A stretch of 64,000 bases of DNA from Halobacillus campisalis (GTDB taxonomy: Bacteria > Bacillota > Bacilli > Bacillales > Halobacillaceae), in contig NZ_JAPVRC010000004.1 of the NCBI RefSeq assembly GCF_030345335.1, positions 1 through 64,000 of the forward strand, read 5' to 3'. Every line of letters begins with the position of its first letter. The stretch's first letter is position 1. The translations under genes and the position numbers were made by a program. Shown here piece after piece: positions 1-8,709 of the stretch. Under the pieces are notes generated by a model. The model was given only the letters and a program-made list of their open reading frames with translations. It made no database searches and was not told where the DNA came from.

Positions 1-137
1 GAGATCCCGGAAGGCGAAGCCTGAGGAAGCTCACCACATGCCCACGGAAAGCGATCCGTTTTCTAAAGCCACCATATCCCCATACATAAGTCTCGAAACT
101 GAGCCTTCCACTAAAGGGAGCTTTAGTGGAATAAGAC
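1..137 (+). repeat. MITE-like dispersed repeat, right part, cut by the window edge
   Basis: This segment matches the right half of the larger repeat at 29034-29615. Shared landmarks, in order, are GAGATCCCG near its start, a GAGGAAG-CTCACC stretch, CCCACGGAAAGCG, the terminal TCTCGAAA at 91-98, and CTTCCACTAAAGGGAG just beyond. The left half would lie outside the window. No coding function is seen. Confidence 0.75.
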
Positions 138-149
138 AATGGAACAACA

Positions 150-187
150 AAAAAACGCTCGATTTTTAAATCCAAGCGTTTTTTTAT
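150..187. terminator. Bidirectional hairpin terminator
   Basis: AAACGCT pairs with AGCGTTT around a 15-base loop, with an A-run on the left and a T-run on the right, so it can act in both directions. It lies downstream of the leftward isomerase gene ending at 300. Confidence 0.55.
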
Positions 188-299
188 TAGGTGCTACACA
201 AACTTTGTTTCAGTGTAATAATTCAGCACGTTTTTTATTTCCTTCACAGTACAGGAACTTTCTACTGGGATGGAAAATTCTTTATAGTAGTTACATACA

Positions 300-1061
300 T
301 TATTCAGATAGATGGGGGAGTTTCTTTTTCAAATAGTTCATACTGATTTCCAGGCTTTCCAATGGAGTACGTCGACTCTCGTCCTGTTCAACGATCCACC
401 ATTGCACCTCTGCTTCTTCACCTTTTGCCAATACGGCATCCACATCGACTCCACCAGTACCCAATTCAGCAAAAAACCTTTCGGAATCTTTTGTCATGTC
501 TTTAAGATGAACAAGGGGGGTGCGCCCTTTATAACGGTCGATCCATTTTAATGGGCTTTCGCCTGCCTTCTTGAGCCAGTAGATGTCGAACTCCGTTTTC
601 AGGGTGTTTTTTTCTGTATCATCAAATATTGTTTCAAGCGCCGTTCTTCCATCAGAAAGTCTTTCTAATTCAAAGTCATGGTTATGATAGCACAATGTTA
701 TCCCTTCCAAGCTGCACATCTCCCCGGCTTGTTTTAACAAGGAGATAAGCTCCTTATAATTTTCTTCACTCTCAGGTTCAAAATAGGGACATACAATAAA
801 CTTGCTTCCCAGCGTCTTTTGCACCTCTATGACTTGGGTGAGGTTATTTTTGATCTGTTCAAGCGGAACATGACTAGAGGCAGCTTTTAAGTTCAGTTCA
901 TCAATCAAATCCTTCATTTCTTTAGCTGTGTAATCGCCAAGCCCGGCAAATTCAACACCTTCAAACCCGAGATCAGCTACTTTCCTTAATGTTCCTTCGA
1001 AATCTTTTTCGGTTTCATCTCGTAAAGTATACAATTGCACGGCTACTGGTATTGTTTTCAT
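300..1061 (-). CDS. Sugar phosphate isomerase/epimerase-like TIM-barrel protein (253 aa)
   Basis: It belongs to the AP-endonuclease-2/xylose-isomerase-like TIM-barrel superfamily, whose members isomerise, epimerise or cleave sugars using a divalent metal. Likely metal ligands occur in the usual order: a His in the YHNHDFE segment near residue 130, acidic residues in TEFDIYWL, a His in LVHLKDM, and a Glu in WWIVEQDES. There is no signal peptide, so it is cytosolic. The ATG start is preceded by AGAGGG. It is divergent from the sugar ABC operon across a 523-bp region holding candidate CcpA/LacI boxes, so it probably belongs to the same regulon. Recent work places such TIM barrels with Gfo/Idh enzymes in keto-sugar pathways. 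The exact substrate cannot be read from sequence. Confidence 0.8.
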   Translation of the reverse strand: MKTIPVAVQLYTLRDETEKDFEGTLRKVADLGFEGVEFAGLGDYTAKEMKDLIDELNLKAASSHVPLEQIKNNLTQVIEVQKTLGSKFIVCPYFEPESEENYKELISLLKQAGEMCSLEGITLCYHNHDFELERLSDGRTALETIFDDTEKNTLKTEFDIYWLKKAGESPLKWIDRYKGRTPLVHLKDMTKDSERFFAELGTGGVDVDAVLAKGEEAEVQWWIVEQDESRRTPLESLEISMNYLKKKLPHLSE

Positions 1062-1350
1062 AGAAACCCTCTTTTCTGAAATATAAGATCATGTGTATTC
1101 TTTTTGATCATACAAAACATACTAGTAAAATCCAAATTTTCTGCCAAAATTCTTATTATTCAATAGTTCAATGAAAAAATTAAGCGCAATTTAAAAACGC
1201 TATTTGTGAAAACGTTTGCCTTGAATCCCTTGTTACGCTTGAGAAGGGCTTATTTTTCCTTATTATTACAAATGGAATCCACTAATATTTATGAAGAAAA
1301 TGATGTTGTTTTTTAAAAAAGCACATGGTATAGTTTGTTTAATGAACTTG

Positions 1351-1364
1351 TGCAAACGTATTCA
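1351..1364. promoter_or_regulatory. Candidate cre/LacI-family operator
   Basis: TGCAAACGTATTCA fits the relaxed Bacillus cre pattern TGNAARCGNWWWCA at every position. It lies in the divergent region between the isomerase and the sugar ABC operon. It could bind CcpA or the locally encoded LacI-family protein, whose operators have similar form. Confidence 0.5.
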
Positions 1365-1398
1365 CTAAACCGCTATCAATACTGGCAGTAATAAAGTT

Positions 1399-1416
1399 GA
1401 AGCGCATTCACGCTTC
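1399..1416. promoter_or_regulatory. Inverted repeat GAAGCG-N6-CGCTTC
   Basis: This is a perfect 6-bp inverted repeat with a 6-bp spacer. It overlaps AAGCGCATTCA, an 11-mer that recurs at 1540-1550 inside the other candidate box. The shared core suggests a second operator half for the local LacI regulator or CcpA. Confidence 0.4.
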
Positions 1417-1536
1417 TTGTGCACTTTTGCTACATATCTTGATGCAAACGAGTGCGCATGAAATTTCATTTCTAAAGTGAGTGATGATCAATCTAGTAAA
1501 CTAGCAGGCGGTAAGACATATTTTTTTAGTGGGTAG

Positions 1537-1550
1537 TGGAAGCGCATTCA
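1537..1550. promoter_or_regulatory. Candidate cre/LacI-family operator next to the ABC operon
   Basis: TGGAAGCGCATTCA matches TGNAARCGNWWWCA completely and lies 35 bp upstream of the solute-binding-protein start, where a bound repressor could block transcription of the operon. Confidence 0.5.
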
Positions 1551-1584
1551 TTACAAACGAATTATTGATAGGGGAGTGTAGTAC

Positions 1585-2886
1585 ATGCAGAAGAAAAAGT
1601 TTTATACAGGAGTTGCTTCAGCGTTATTAGCTTCAACTGTTTTAGCAGGCTGTTCCTTTTCATCAGGCTCAGGTGATTCAGATTCAGGTGGATCAGAGGA
1701 TCAAGTGACAGTAGATATTTTCCAATTCAAAGTAGAGTTCAAGGATCAATTTGAGGAACTGACGGAAATGTATGAAGAAGAAAATCCAGATGTAAATATC
1801 AATGTTAAAACCGTTGGTGGAGGTAATGATTACGGACAGGCCCTGAAAACATCATTTTCATCCGGTGAAGAACCTGACATCTTCAACGTTGGGGGACCAG
1901 CTGATGTAGATGAGTACGAAGAATTTTTGACTGACCTTTCTGATACAGAAGCTGCAGACGCAGCACTGGAGGGAACGCTTTCAGCAGTTGATCGCGATGG
2001 CGAGATCTTAGGACTTCCTTTTAATCAGGAAGGCTACGGGCTTCTATATAATAAACAAGTTTTTGAAGATGCAGGGATTGACCCTGAATCAATTACAACT
2101 ATGGACGACTTAGAAGAAGCTGTCCAAACGATCGATGAACAAAAGGATGATCTTGGGATCGAAGCTCCTTTCGCTTTACCAGCTAAAGAGCAGTGGGTAC
2201 TTGGAAACCACTTAGCCAATACATTCCTTGCTACAGAATTTGATAACAACCTAAATACTGCTTATGAAGCGGACACGGTAGAGTTTGAACAGGGAGATCA
2301 AATGAAGCGTTTCTTAGATCTTCAGGCGGATTACTCTGTAGGACCAGTGCTGAGTCTTGATTATTCACAACAAGTGGAAGAGCATTTCTCCCTTGGTAAT
2401 GTAGCCATGATTCAGCAAGGAAACTGGGTTTATAATACGATTGAATCCATGGACCCTGAATTCGCTGAAAGTAACGTAGGGCTTCTGCCGATTCCGGTTG
2501 AAGGACAAGAAGGAAAGCTTCCAGTAGGAGTTTCAAATAACTGGGCTGTAAACAATGAGTCTGAAGAAGAAGTAATCCAAGCTAGTAAAGATTTCTTGGA
2601 CTGGATGTACACTTCTGAAGATGGTAAGAAATTTGTAACGGAAGAATTCAAGTTTATCCCAGCTTACGAAGGTTATGAAGATCAAAATATAGCTGACCCG
2701 ATTTCTCAAGAAGTATACGAATATGCATCTGCTGAAGAAACACTTGGATGGGTATTCATGGGAGCACCGACTTCCTGGACTGAGGATTCCCTTGGATCTG
2801 CCATGCAGGAATACCTTGGCGGCGATATTGAGTGGGAAGAAGTAGAAGAAAAAGCAATCTCCGGTTGGGAAAGCTCAAGACAGTAA
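1585..2886 (+). CDS. Sugar ABC transporter solute-binding lipoprotein (433 aa)
   Basis: This is a family-1 (MalE-like) extracellular solute-binding protein that would capture an oligosaccharide or glycoside at the outer membrane face. A lysine-rich N-terminus and a hydrophobic stretch end in the lipobox VLAGC, with the lipidated Cys at residue 23, followed by a Ser/Gly/Asp-rich linker. The mature protein is very acidic, as is usual for exported proteins of halophiles. The length is normal for the family. The ATG follows GGGGAG. It is the first gene of an operon with two permeases, and two hairpins separate it from them. The substrate is not evident; the downstream ThuA and Gfo/Idh genes hint at a disaccharide or oxidisable glycoside. 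Confidence 0.9.
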   Translation: MQKKKFYTGVASALLASTVLAGCSFSSGSGDSDSGGSEDQVTVDIFQFKVEFKDQFEELTEMYEEENPDVNINVKTVGGGNDYGQALKTSFSSGEEPDIFNVGGPADVDEYEEFLTDLSDTEAADAALEGTLSAVDRDGEILGLPFNQEGYGLLYNKQVFEDAGIDPESITTMDDLEEAVQTIDEQKDDLGIEAPFALPAKEQWVLGNHLANTFLATEFDNNLNTAYEADTVEFEQGDQMKRFLDLQADYSVGPVLSLDYSQQVEEHFSLGNVAMIQQGNWVYNTIESMDPEFAESNVGLLPIPVEGQEGKLPVGVSNNWAVNNESEEEVIQASKDFLDWMYTSEDGKKFVTEEFKFIPAYEGYEDQNIADPISQEVYEYASAEETLGWVFMGAPTSWTEDSLGSAMQEYLGGDIEWEEVEEKAISGWESSRQ

Positions 2887-2894
2887 TGATTTTA

Positions 2895-2934
2895 TGGTCG
2901 CCAAGGGTATGGAGTCATACCCTTGGTGTGACCA
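2895..2934 (+). promoter_or_regulatory. Intercistronic hairpin between binding-protein and permease genes
   Basis: CCAAGGGTATG (2901-2911) pairs perfectly with CATACCCTTGG (2916-2926). The stem is extended by TGGTC/GACCA outside a small internal loop. No T-run follows, so it more likely blocks 3' exonucleases or causes partial termination than full termination. Such structures favour excess binding protein over permeases, as known for malE-malF. Confidence 0.7.
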
Positions 2935-2948
2935 TTATGAATATCTTT

Positions 2949-2986
2949 TCTATTAGGGTGTTTAGACATATAGACAGCCTAATAGA
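2949..2986 (+). promoter_or_regulatory. Second intercistronic hairpin
   Basis: TCTATTAGG pairs with CCTAATAGA, with TGT/ACA as a further inner stem. It stands 15 bp after the first hairpin and before the permease gene, and probably strengthens the processing or attenuation barrier. Confidence 0.55.
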
Positions 2987-3087
2987 TGAGATGTTCAACT
3001 TCACCATATTTCTGAAATCGTTCTCATAAAATAACTCGCCAAAACTTTTTCATAAAGTTCGCGTGATCCGCATTGGAGGAAAACAAT

Positions 3088-3948
3088 ATGAAAAATAAAA
3101 GCCTTGCCTTTTGGCTCTTCCTAACTCCGGTAATACTGGGTCTTGGAATTGTCGTCGTTATCCCTTTCATTTATGGGTTTATCTATTCATTTACTGATTG
3201 GAATGGTATCCGAGCAACCGCATTTATTGGCTTGGAAAACTACATAAGCTTGTTTCAGGAAGACGAGTTCATGAATTCGATTTGGTTTACTACTAAATTT
3301 GCTTTCGTTGCTGTTATTTTATTGAACATCTTCGGCTTAGGATTAGCCTTGATTGTAACAAGAAATCTAAAAAGCAGCAGTCTTCTTAGAACAGTCTTCT
3401 TCATGCCAAACTTAATTGGTGGCTTAATCCTAGGTTTCATTTGGCAGTTCATATTCATCAGCGTGTTTGGAGATATCGGTAATTTAACAGGAATTGAAGG
3501 GTTTAATGGCTGGTTATCTACAGCTAACACAGGTTTCTGGGGAATCGTCATTCTTACTTGCTGGCAGATGGCTGGTTACATCATGATCATCTATATTGCT
3601 TATTTGGAAAACATCCCTAAAGATCTTATCGAAGCGGCAAAAATTGACGGGGCAAGTGCATTCCAGCGTTTTAAAAATATTACGTTCCCTCTTGTTGCAC
3701 CAGCTTTCACAATTAGTATGTTTTTAACGCTTTCGATGGCTTTCAAGATTTATGATCAGAACTTGTCTCTTACAAATGGCGGACCAGCAAACCAGACTCA
3801 AATGGTTGCAATGGAAATCGTAAACACGGCGTTTTCTGATAACGATATGGCTTACGCTCAGGCAAAAGCTGTTATCTTCTTCTTAATTGTATCTGTTGTG
3901 GCACTGACTCAAGTGTATTACAACAAGAAGCGGGAGGTTGAGATGTAA
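3088..3948 (+). CDS. Sugar ABC transporter permease, MalF-type (286 aa)
   Basis: This integral membrane permease of the binding-protein-dependent sugar importer family has about six transmembrane segments. The conserved cytoplasmic EAA loop is visible as IEAAKIDGASAFQRFKNITF near residue 190, where an ATPase would dock. The start at ATG 3088 is chosen over the upstream TTG (3073) because GGAGGA at 3075-3080 is correctly spaced for it. The stop overlaps the next permease start (TAATG), so the pair is translationally coupled. No ATP-binding subunit is encoded in this locus; Bacillaceae often share one MsmX-type ATPase among such importers, which is an inference here. Confidence 0.93.
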   Translation: MKNKSLAFWLFLTPVILGLGIVVVIPFIYGFIYSFTDWNGIRATAFIGLENYISLFQEDEFMNSIWFTTKFAFVAVILLNIFGLGLALIVTRNLKSSSLLRTVFFMPNLIGGLILGFIWQFIFISVFGDIGNLTGIEGFNGWLSTANTGFWGIVILTCWQMAGYIMIIYIAYLENIPKDLIEAAKIDGASAFQRFKNITFPLVAPAFTISMFLTLSMAFKIYDQNLSLTNGGPANQTQMVAMEIVNTAFSDNDMAYAQAKAVIFFLIVSVVALTQVYYNKKREVEM

Positions 3949-4772
3949 TGAAAAAGAACAATGAAAAGAGAAATTTAATCTCAATCGAAGTACTAGGTCT
4001 CATTCTTGGCCTATTGTGGATCTCTCCTTTTTATTTAATGCTTGTCAATGCTTTCAAAACAAAGCGTGATATTTTCAGCGGGGTACTAGGTCTTCCTGAA
4101 GAATGGATTACTGAGAACTTCGTTGAAGCTTTCATCGATCTTGAGTTTTTGAAGTCATTATTCAACTCTACATTGGTTACGGGGTTAAGTGTAGCGATCA
4201 TCATCCTTTTCTCATCCATGGCGGGATATGCGCTTGCACGAAACAAAAGTAAGCTGAGCGGGTTTATGTTCTTTACATTTGTCGCTGCTATGCTTATTCC
4301 ATTCCAGTCGGTGATGATTCCGCTTGTCGCATTATTCGGGCAGGTAGATATGCTGAATGCCGGCGGTTTGATCTTTATGTATTTAGGTTTCGGGTGCAGC
4401 TTGTCGATCTTCTTGTACCACGGCGCGATGACTGGTGTTTCTAAATCAATGGACGAGGCGGCTATTATCGATGGGGCAAACCGCTTCCAATTATTCTGGT
4501 TCATTATCTTCCCATTATTAAAGCCAATTTCCGTTACGGTTGGAATCCTGAATGTCATCTGGATTTGGAATGACTACTTATTACCTTCACTTGTTTTAAG
4601 TGAATCAAATGCAACGATTCCATTGAAAATGTTCTTCTTCTTTGGGCAGTATACTAAACAGTGGCATTTGGCCCTGGCTGGTTTGACGATTGCGATCATC
4701 CCAGTAATTATTGGATACTTCTTCGCACAGAAACAGATTATACAAGGTGTATCTGAGGGCGCAGTAAAATAA
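3948..4772 (+). CDS. Sugar ABC transporter permease, MalG-type (274 aa)
   Basis: Partner permease of the preceding gene, overlapping it by one base (TAATG). It has about six transmembrane helices, and the EAA loop reads DEAAIIDGANRFQLFWFIIF near residue 170. Length and order (binding protein, MalF-like, MalG-like) are typical of carbohydrate-uptake family 1 importers. It should form the transmembrane heterodimer that moves the sugar captured by the lipoprotein. The LacI-type regulator follows 24 bp downstream on the same strand. Confidence 0.93.
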   Translation: MKKNNEKRNLISIEVLGLILGLLWISPFYLMLVNAFKTKRDIFSGVLGLPEEWITENFVEAFIDLEFLKSLFNSTLVTGLSVAIIILFSSMAGYALARNKSKLSGFMFFTFVAAMLIPFQSVMIPLVALFGQVDMLNAGGLIFMYLGFGCSLSIFLYHGAMTGVSKSMDEAAIIDGANRFQLFWFIIFPLLKPISVTVGILNVIWIWNDYLLPSLVLSESNATIPLKMFFFFGQYTKQWHLALAGLTIAIIPVIIGYFFAQKQIIQGVSEGAVK

Positions 4773-4796
4773 AAAACTTTCAAGGAGTGGATGAAC

Positions 4797-5852
4797 GTGT
4801 CTGTCACTATTAAAGATGTCGCTAAAAAAGCTAATGTGGCACCATCCACTGTGTCCCGGGTATTATCTGATAGTCCAAGGATAAGTGAAACTACTAAAAA
4901 ACGAGTAAGGAAAATAATGGAGGAGATGGGCTACCATTTAAATATAAATGGACGAGTGCTTGTCCGCCAATCGACGCAGACTATTGGAATTGTTATGAAA
5001 GACTCTGCTACCCATTCATTTGAGAACCCGTTTTTTTCAGAAATACTTAAGGGGATCAGTGAGGCCTGTCACACGAGGGATTATAATTTGAACCTGACGA
5101 CAGGTGAATCTGAGGAAACCATATTTCAAGATGTGGTCAAAATGGTCCAGGGAAAACGTGTAGACGGAATTATTGTTCTATACTCTAAAAAAGATGATAA
5201 AGTAGTTCCTTATTTAATGGAACATGATTTTCCATTTGTCGTCGTAGGGAAACCTCTATTCGGGGCCAATAAATTCATGTATGTTGATAATGACAATGTT
5301 GAAGCTGCCCGAGAAGCCACGAATTATTTAATTGAATATGGTCACAAAGACTTGGGCTTTATCGGAGGGGATCTTAAGTTTGAAGTTGCTAAGGATCGCC
5401 TTCAGGGTTTTAAGCTGGCGGCCGAACAACACGGCATTGACATTCAACCTGAATCAGTGCAAAGCATTGACTTAAGTGATTCTGTGGAGAATGGAAAAGA
5501 AGTGGTAAAAAAAATGATGAATTCCCCGAGACGACCTACAGGGCTAGTGATCACAGACGATTATAATGGATTGACAGTAATGGCAGCACTTCAAGAAATA
5601 CAAATTAAGGTGCCGGATGATGTAAGCATTATTGGATTTAATAATACGATGATTGCAAAATTAGCTAATCCACCATTAACTACTGTGGACACAAATCCTT
5701 ATCAACTTGGGTACGAAGCTTCAGATGGTTTAATTAATATTTTGCATACACCGGAAATGGTCAAGAGAGGTGTAATTATCCCGACGAGCATAGTCGAAAG
5801 GGATTCTTGCAAACCTTACAGCCCCGGTATAAAAGAATTGGATGCTAATTAA
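4797..5852 (+). CDS. LacI-family transcriptional regulator (351 aa)
   Basis: The N-terminal LacI helix-turn-helix and hinge are clear: TIKDVAKKANVAPSTVSRVL followed by a SETTKKRV hinge region. A periplasmic-binding-protein-like effector domain begins near residue 62 (TIGIVMKD) and includes GFIGG and DVSIIGFNN segments. I place the start at GTG 4797 because AAGGAG is 9 bp upstream of it and only 3 bp upstream of ATG 4791; the resulting N-terminus also matches LacI relatives. It sits inside the operon and is likely its repressor, with effector the imported sugar or an intermediate. The upstream boxes at 1351 and 1537 are candidate operators. Confidence 0.9.
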   Translation: MSVTIKDVAKKANVAPSTVSRVLSDSPRISETTKKRVRKIMEEMGYHLNINGRVLVRQSTQTIGIVMKDSATHSFENPFFSEILKGISEACHTRDYNLNLTTGESEETIFQDVVKMVQGKRVDGIIVLYSKKDDKVVPYLMEHDFPFVVVGKPLFGANKFMYVDNDNVEAAREATNYLIEYGHKDLGFIGGDLKFEVAKDRLQGFKLAAEQHGIDIQPESVQSIDLSDSVENGKEVVKKMMNSPRRPTGLVITDDYNGLTVMAALQEIQIKVPDDVSIIGFNNTMIAKLANPPLTTVDTNPYQLGYEASDGLINILHTPEMVKRGVIIPTSIVERDSCKPYSPGIKELDAN

Positions 5853-5870
5853 ATGGAGGAGTGATTATTG

Positions 5871-6590
5871 ATGAATATAACAGTATGGAATGAATTCAGA
5901 CACGAAAAAGAAAATAAGGTAGTTTCCGATATTTACCCAGAAGGAATCCATAGCGCGATTGCTGGCTTTCTTGAAGGTGAAGAAAACGTTGTACGTACGG
6001 CAACTTTAGATGAAGAAGAGCATGGTCTTACGGATGAAGTTCTTGAAGATACGGACGTGTTAGTATGGTGGGGCCACAAAGCTCACGAAGAGGTCACAGA
6101 GGAAGTGGCTGAAAAAGTAAAACAGCGTGTACTTGATGGAATGGGGCTAGTTGTCCTTCACTCTGCCCATTTTTCTAAAGTTTTCAAAAAATTGATGGGT
6201 ACGACTTGTGATTTGAAGTGGCGCGAAGCGGATGACAAAGAACGTATTTGGATAGTAGATCCTACACATCCGATCACAGAAGGTCTAGGGGAATACATTG
6301 ATATTGAAAAAGAAGAAATGTATGGGGAGCATTTTGATATTCCTGCACCGGACGAGCTTGTATTTGTAAGTTGGTTTGAAGGTGGCGAGGTTTTCCGAAG
6401 TGGAGCTACATTCAAACGAGGACGCGGAAAGATTTTCTATTTCCGCCCCGGACATGAAACGTACCCGACCTATTATCATGAAGATGTACAAAAAGTGATC
6501 CGTAATGGAGTTAAATGGGTGAATAACGGCGGGACACCTAAGAATGTATACGGGAACGCACAACCGCTTGAACACATTTCTGAAAAATAA
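5871..6590 (+). CDS. ThuA-domain protein (239 aa)
   Basis: Member of the ThuA family, class-I-glutamine-amidotransferase-like folds named after the rhizobial trehalose-utilisation gene. Family landmarks are the early [10 protein letters not shown] segment (about residue 63), [18 protein letters not shown], and [18 protein letters not shown] near the C-terminus. The catalytic Cys of true amidotransferases is replaced by the LHSAH segment, as is usual in ThuA. In rhizobia ThuA works with a Gfo/Idh enzyme (ThuB) on 3-keto-trehalose or 3-keto-sucrose; here two Gfo/Idh genes follow directly. ATG 5871 is preferred over TTG 5868. The precise reaction is unproven. Confidence 0.85.
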   Translation: MNITVWNEFRHEKENKVVSDIYPEGIHSAIAGFLEGEENVVRTATLDEEEHGLTDEVLEDTDVLVWWGHKAHEEVTEEVAEKVKQRVLDGMGLVVLHSAHFSKVFKKLMGTTCDLKWREADDKERIWIVDPTHPITEGLGEYIDIEKEEMYGEHFDIPAPDELVFVSWFEGGEVFRSGATFKRGRGKIFYFRPGHETYPTYYHEDVQKVIRNGVKWVNNGGTPKNVYGNAQPLEHISEK

Positions 6591-6611
6591 TTTCTGAGGG
6601 AGGAACAGGTA

Positions 6612-7643
6612 ATGTCTAACTTAAGAGTTGCCATCATTGGCTGCGGGAGTATAGCGCAAAATCGTCATTTATTGGAGTATGAAGAAAACAAATATGTGGA
6701 TATCGTTGCGGTGTGTGACATCGTTGAAGAGCGAGCAATGGTAACGGCTGAAGCTTTTGGAGCCAAATCCTATACAGATTATGAAGAGCTTTTCAGTAAG
6801 GAAGAAGTAGATGCTGTAAGTGTGTGTCTACCAAATTACTTGCATGCTCCTGTATCCATCGCTGCTTTAGAAGCAGGGGCTCATGTACTTTGTGAGAAAC
6901 CAATGGCTACGTCACGTGAGGAAGCTGATCAAATGATTGAAACAGCAGAACGAAATGGTAAAAAATTAATGATCGCTCATAATCAGCGTTTTGTAGCTTC
7001 TCACGAAAAAGCTCGTAAATTGATTGCTGCCGGTGAGTTAGGGAAAATATACAGCTTCCGTACCACTTTTGGACATGGCGGTCCTGAAGGCTGGAGCGCT
7101 GATGGTGAGAATAGCTGGTTTTTCAAGAAAGATCAAGCTTTCATAGGTGCAATGGGGGACCTTGGTGTACATAAGGCTGATCTTCTCCGACATGTACTTG
7201 GAGAAGAGTTTGTAGATGTAGCAGGTTTTATTGAAAATAATGCTAAATCTGAAATTACTGTAGATGATAATGCGGTTTGTATCTTGCGTTCAGAAAGTGG
7301 AATCGTAGGAACCCTTACCGCAAGCTGGGCGTATAACGCTGGTGAAGACAATTCCACAGTGATCTATGGGGAAAAGGGCATGCTTCGTCTTGAGGATGAT
7401 CCGTCCTACTCTTTAATCGCTCAGTACACTTCAGGAGAAACAGTTAAATACGAATTAGGTCAAATTCAATCGAATGATGAAGGCGGCCAGACCAACACGG
7501 GAGTTATCGATCATTTTGTAGAAGCAATCGTGGAGGATAAAAAGCCTTTGATCGATGGAGAAGAAGGGAAGCGTTCTCTCGAAGTGATTTTAGCAGCTCT
7601 AGAATCTGGCGAGACACGTAAAATTACACAGTTAGCGAAGTGA
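6612..7643 (+). CDS. Gfo/Idh/MocA-family oxidoreductase (343 aa)
   Basis: NAD(P)-dependent sugar or polyol dehydrogenase. The Rossmann motif GCGSIA starts at residue 10, the family's CEKPMA motif includes the catalytic Lys96, and a GDLGVH segment carries the likely catalytic His187. The C-terminal alpha/beta domain is intact and length is normal. It lies 21 bp after the ThuA gene and 4 bp before a second family member. By analogy with ThuB and with keto-glycoside pathways it may oxidise or reduce C3 of the imported sugar. Substrate and direction cannot be deduced from sequence. Confidence 0.9.
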   Translation: MSNLRVAIIGCGSIAQNRHLLEYEENKYVDIVAVCDIVEERAMVTAEAFGAKSYTDYEELFSKEEVDAVSVCLPNYLHAPVSIAALEAGAHVLCEKPMATSREEADQMIETAERNGKKLMIAHNQRFVASHEKARKLIAAGELGKIYSFRTTFGHGGPEGWSADGENSWFFKKDQAFIGAMGDLGVHKADLLRHVLGEEFVDVAGFIENNAKSEITVDDNAVCILRSESGIVGTLTASWAYNAGEDNSTVIYGEKGMLRLEDDPSYSLIAQYTSGETVKYELGQIQSNDEGGQTNTGVIDHFVEAIVEDKKPLIDGEEGKRSLEVILAALESGETRKITQLAK

Positions 7644-7647
7644 TTAG

Positions 7648-8688
7648 ATGTCAAAGTTTAAAATGGGAATCATCGGAGTTGGAGGGATTGCACAGGAACG
7701 TCACATTCCGGCATTTGCAGGGATGGTTGACCAGGTTGAACTGACAGCCGTACAGGACGTGAACATGGATCGTGCTCACCTGGTAGCCGAAAACTTCGAT
7801 ATTCCAAAAGTGTTTGAAGATTATAATCAACTATTCTTAGAAGTCGATGCAGTAACCATTTGCACGCCCAATAAGTTTCATTCGGAAATAGCTATTGCCG
7901 CACTGGAAGCCGGTGTGCACGTTCTTTGTGAAAAACCAATGGCTATTACCACAGAAGAAGGAGAAGCGATGATAGCAGCGGCTGAAAAAAATGACCGCTT
8001 GTTATCCATCGCTTATCACTACCGATATACCCCTGAAGCTAAACTTGCGAAGGAAGCGATTGCCCAGGGCGAGATTGGAGACCCGCTGGTCAGCCGTATT
8101 CAAGCGATGCGCAGACGAAAAGTGCCAGGCTGGGGTGTCTTTACTAACAAAGATTTGCAAGGAGGCGGAAGTCTAATCGATTTCGGCTGCCATTTGCTTG
8201 ATTTAGCTTTATGGCTTCTCGATGATCCTGAACCGGTAGAAGTAATCGGTAAGACGTATGATCGGCTGAGCAAAACTCCTGGTCAGGTAAACGATTGGGG
8301 GGCATTTGATCATGAAACCTTCGATGTCGATGACCATGTGACCAGCTATATCACGTTTAAGAATGGGTTGTCCATGCAGTTTGAGTGTTCTTGGGCCGCT
8401 AACGTGAAAGAAGACCAGACCACTCTTAGCATTTCAGGGGTGGATGGCGGAATGGACGTTTACCCGTTCCAGCTTTATCAAACGAAGTATGGAGCGGTTT
8501 GGAACAGTCAACCTAACATTCCTGAGGACAAACTTGGAGCAGGATTTAACCAAGCGAAAAATTTTGTCGAAGCATGCTTAGGTAATGCAGATCTTGTCGT
8601 CAAGCCGGAACAGGCGTTAAAGGTGACAAAGCTGATGGAAGCCATATATAAAAGCAGTGAAACAGGTACAAGTATTAAATTATCATAA
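7648..8688 (+). CDS. Second Gfo/Idh/MocA-family oxidoreductase (346 aa)
   Basis: Paralogue of the preceding enzyme with Rossmann motif GVGGIA at residue 10, CEKPMA with Lys96, and GGGSLIDFGCHLLD holding the candidate catalytic His. The two proteins diverge strongly after the nucleotide-binding half, so they probably act on different intermediates, for example one oxidising the substrate and the other reducing the product later. The intergenic gap of only 4 bp implies coupled expression. The TIM-barrel gene follows 21 bp downstream. Confidence 0.9.
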   Translation: MSKFKMGIIGVGGIAQERHIPAFAGMVDQVELTAVQDVNMDRAHLVAENFDIPKVFEDYNQLFLEVDAVTICTPNKFHSEIAIAALEAGVHVLCEKPMAITTEEGEAMIAAAEKNDRLLSIAYHYRYTPEAKLAKEAIAQGEIGDPLVSRIQAMRRRKVPGWGVFTNKDLQGGGSLIDFGCHLLDLALWLLDDPEPVEVIGKTYDRLSKTPGQVNDWGAFDHETFDVDDHVTSYITFKNGLSMQFECSWAANVKEDQTTLSISGVDGGMDVYPFQLYQTKYGAVWNSQPNIPEDKLGAGFNQAKNFVEACLGNADLVVKPEQALKVTKLMEAIYKSSETGTSIKLS

Positions 8689-8709
8689 ACAAGAACGGAG
8701 GAATTACTT

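Noticed and set aside
139-551. Short plus-strand open frames at the left edge
   Set aside because: They cross a terminator hairpin or lie antisense to the isomerase gene, and have no ribosome sites.
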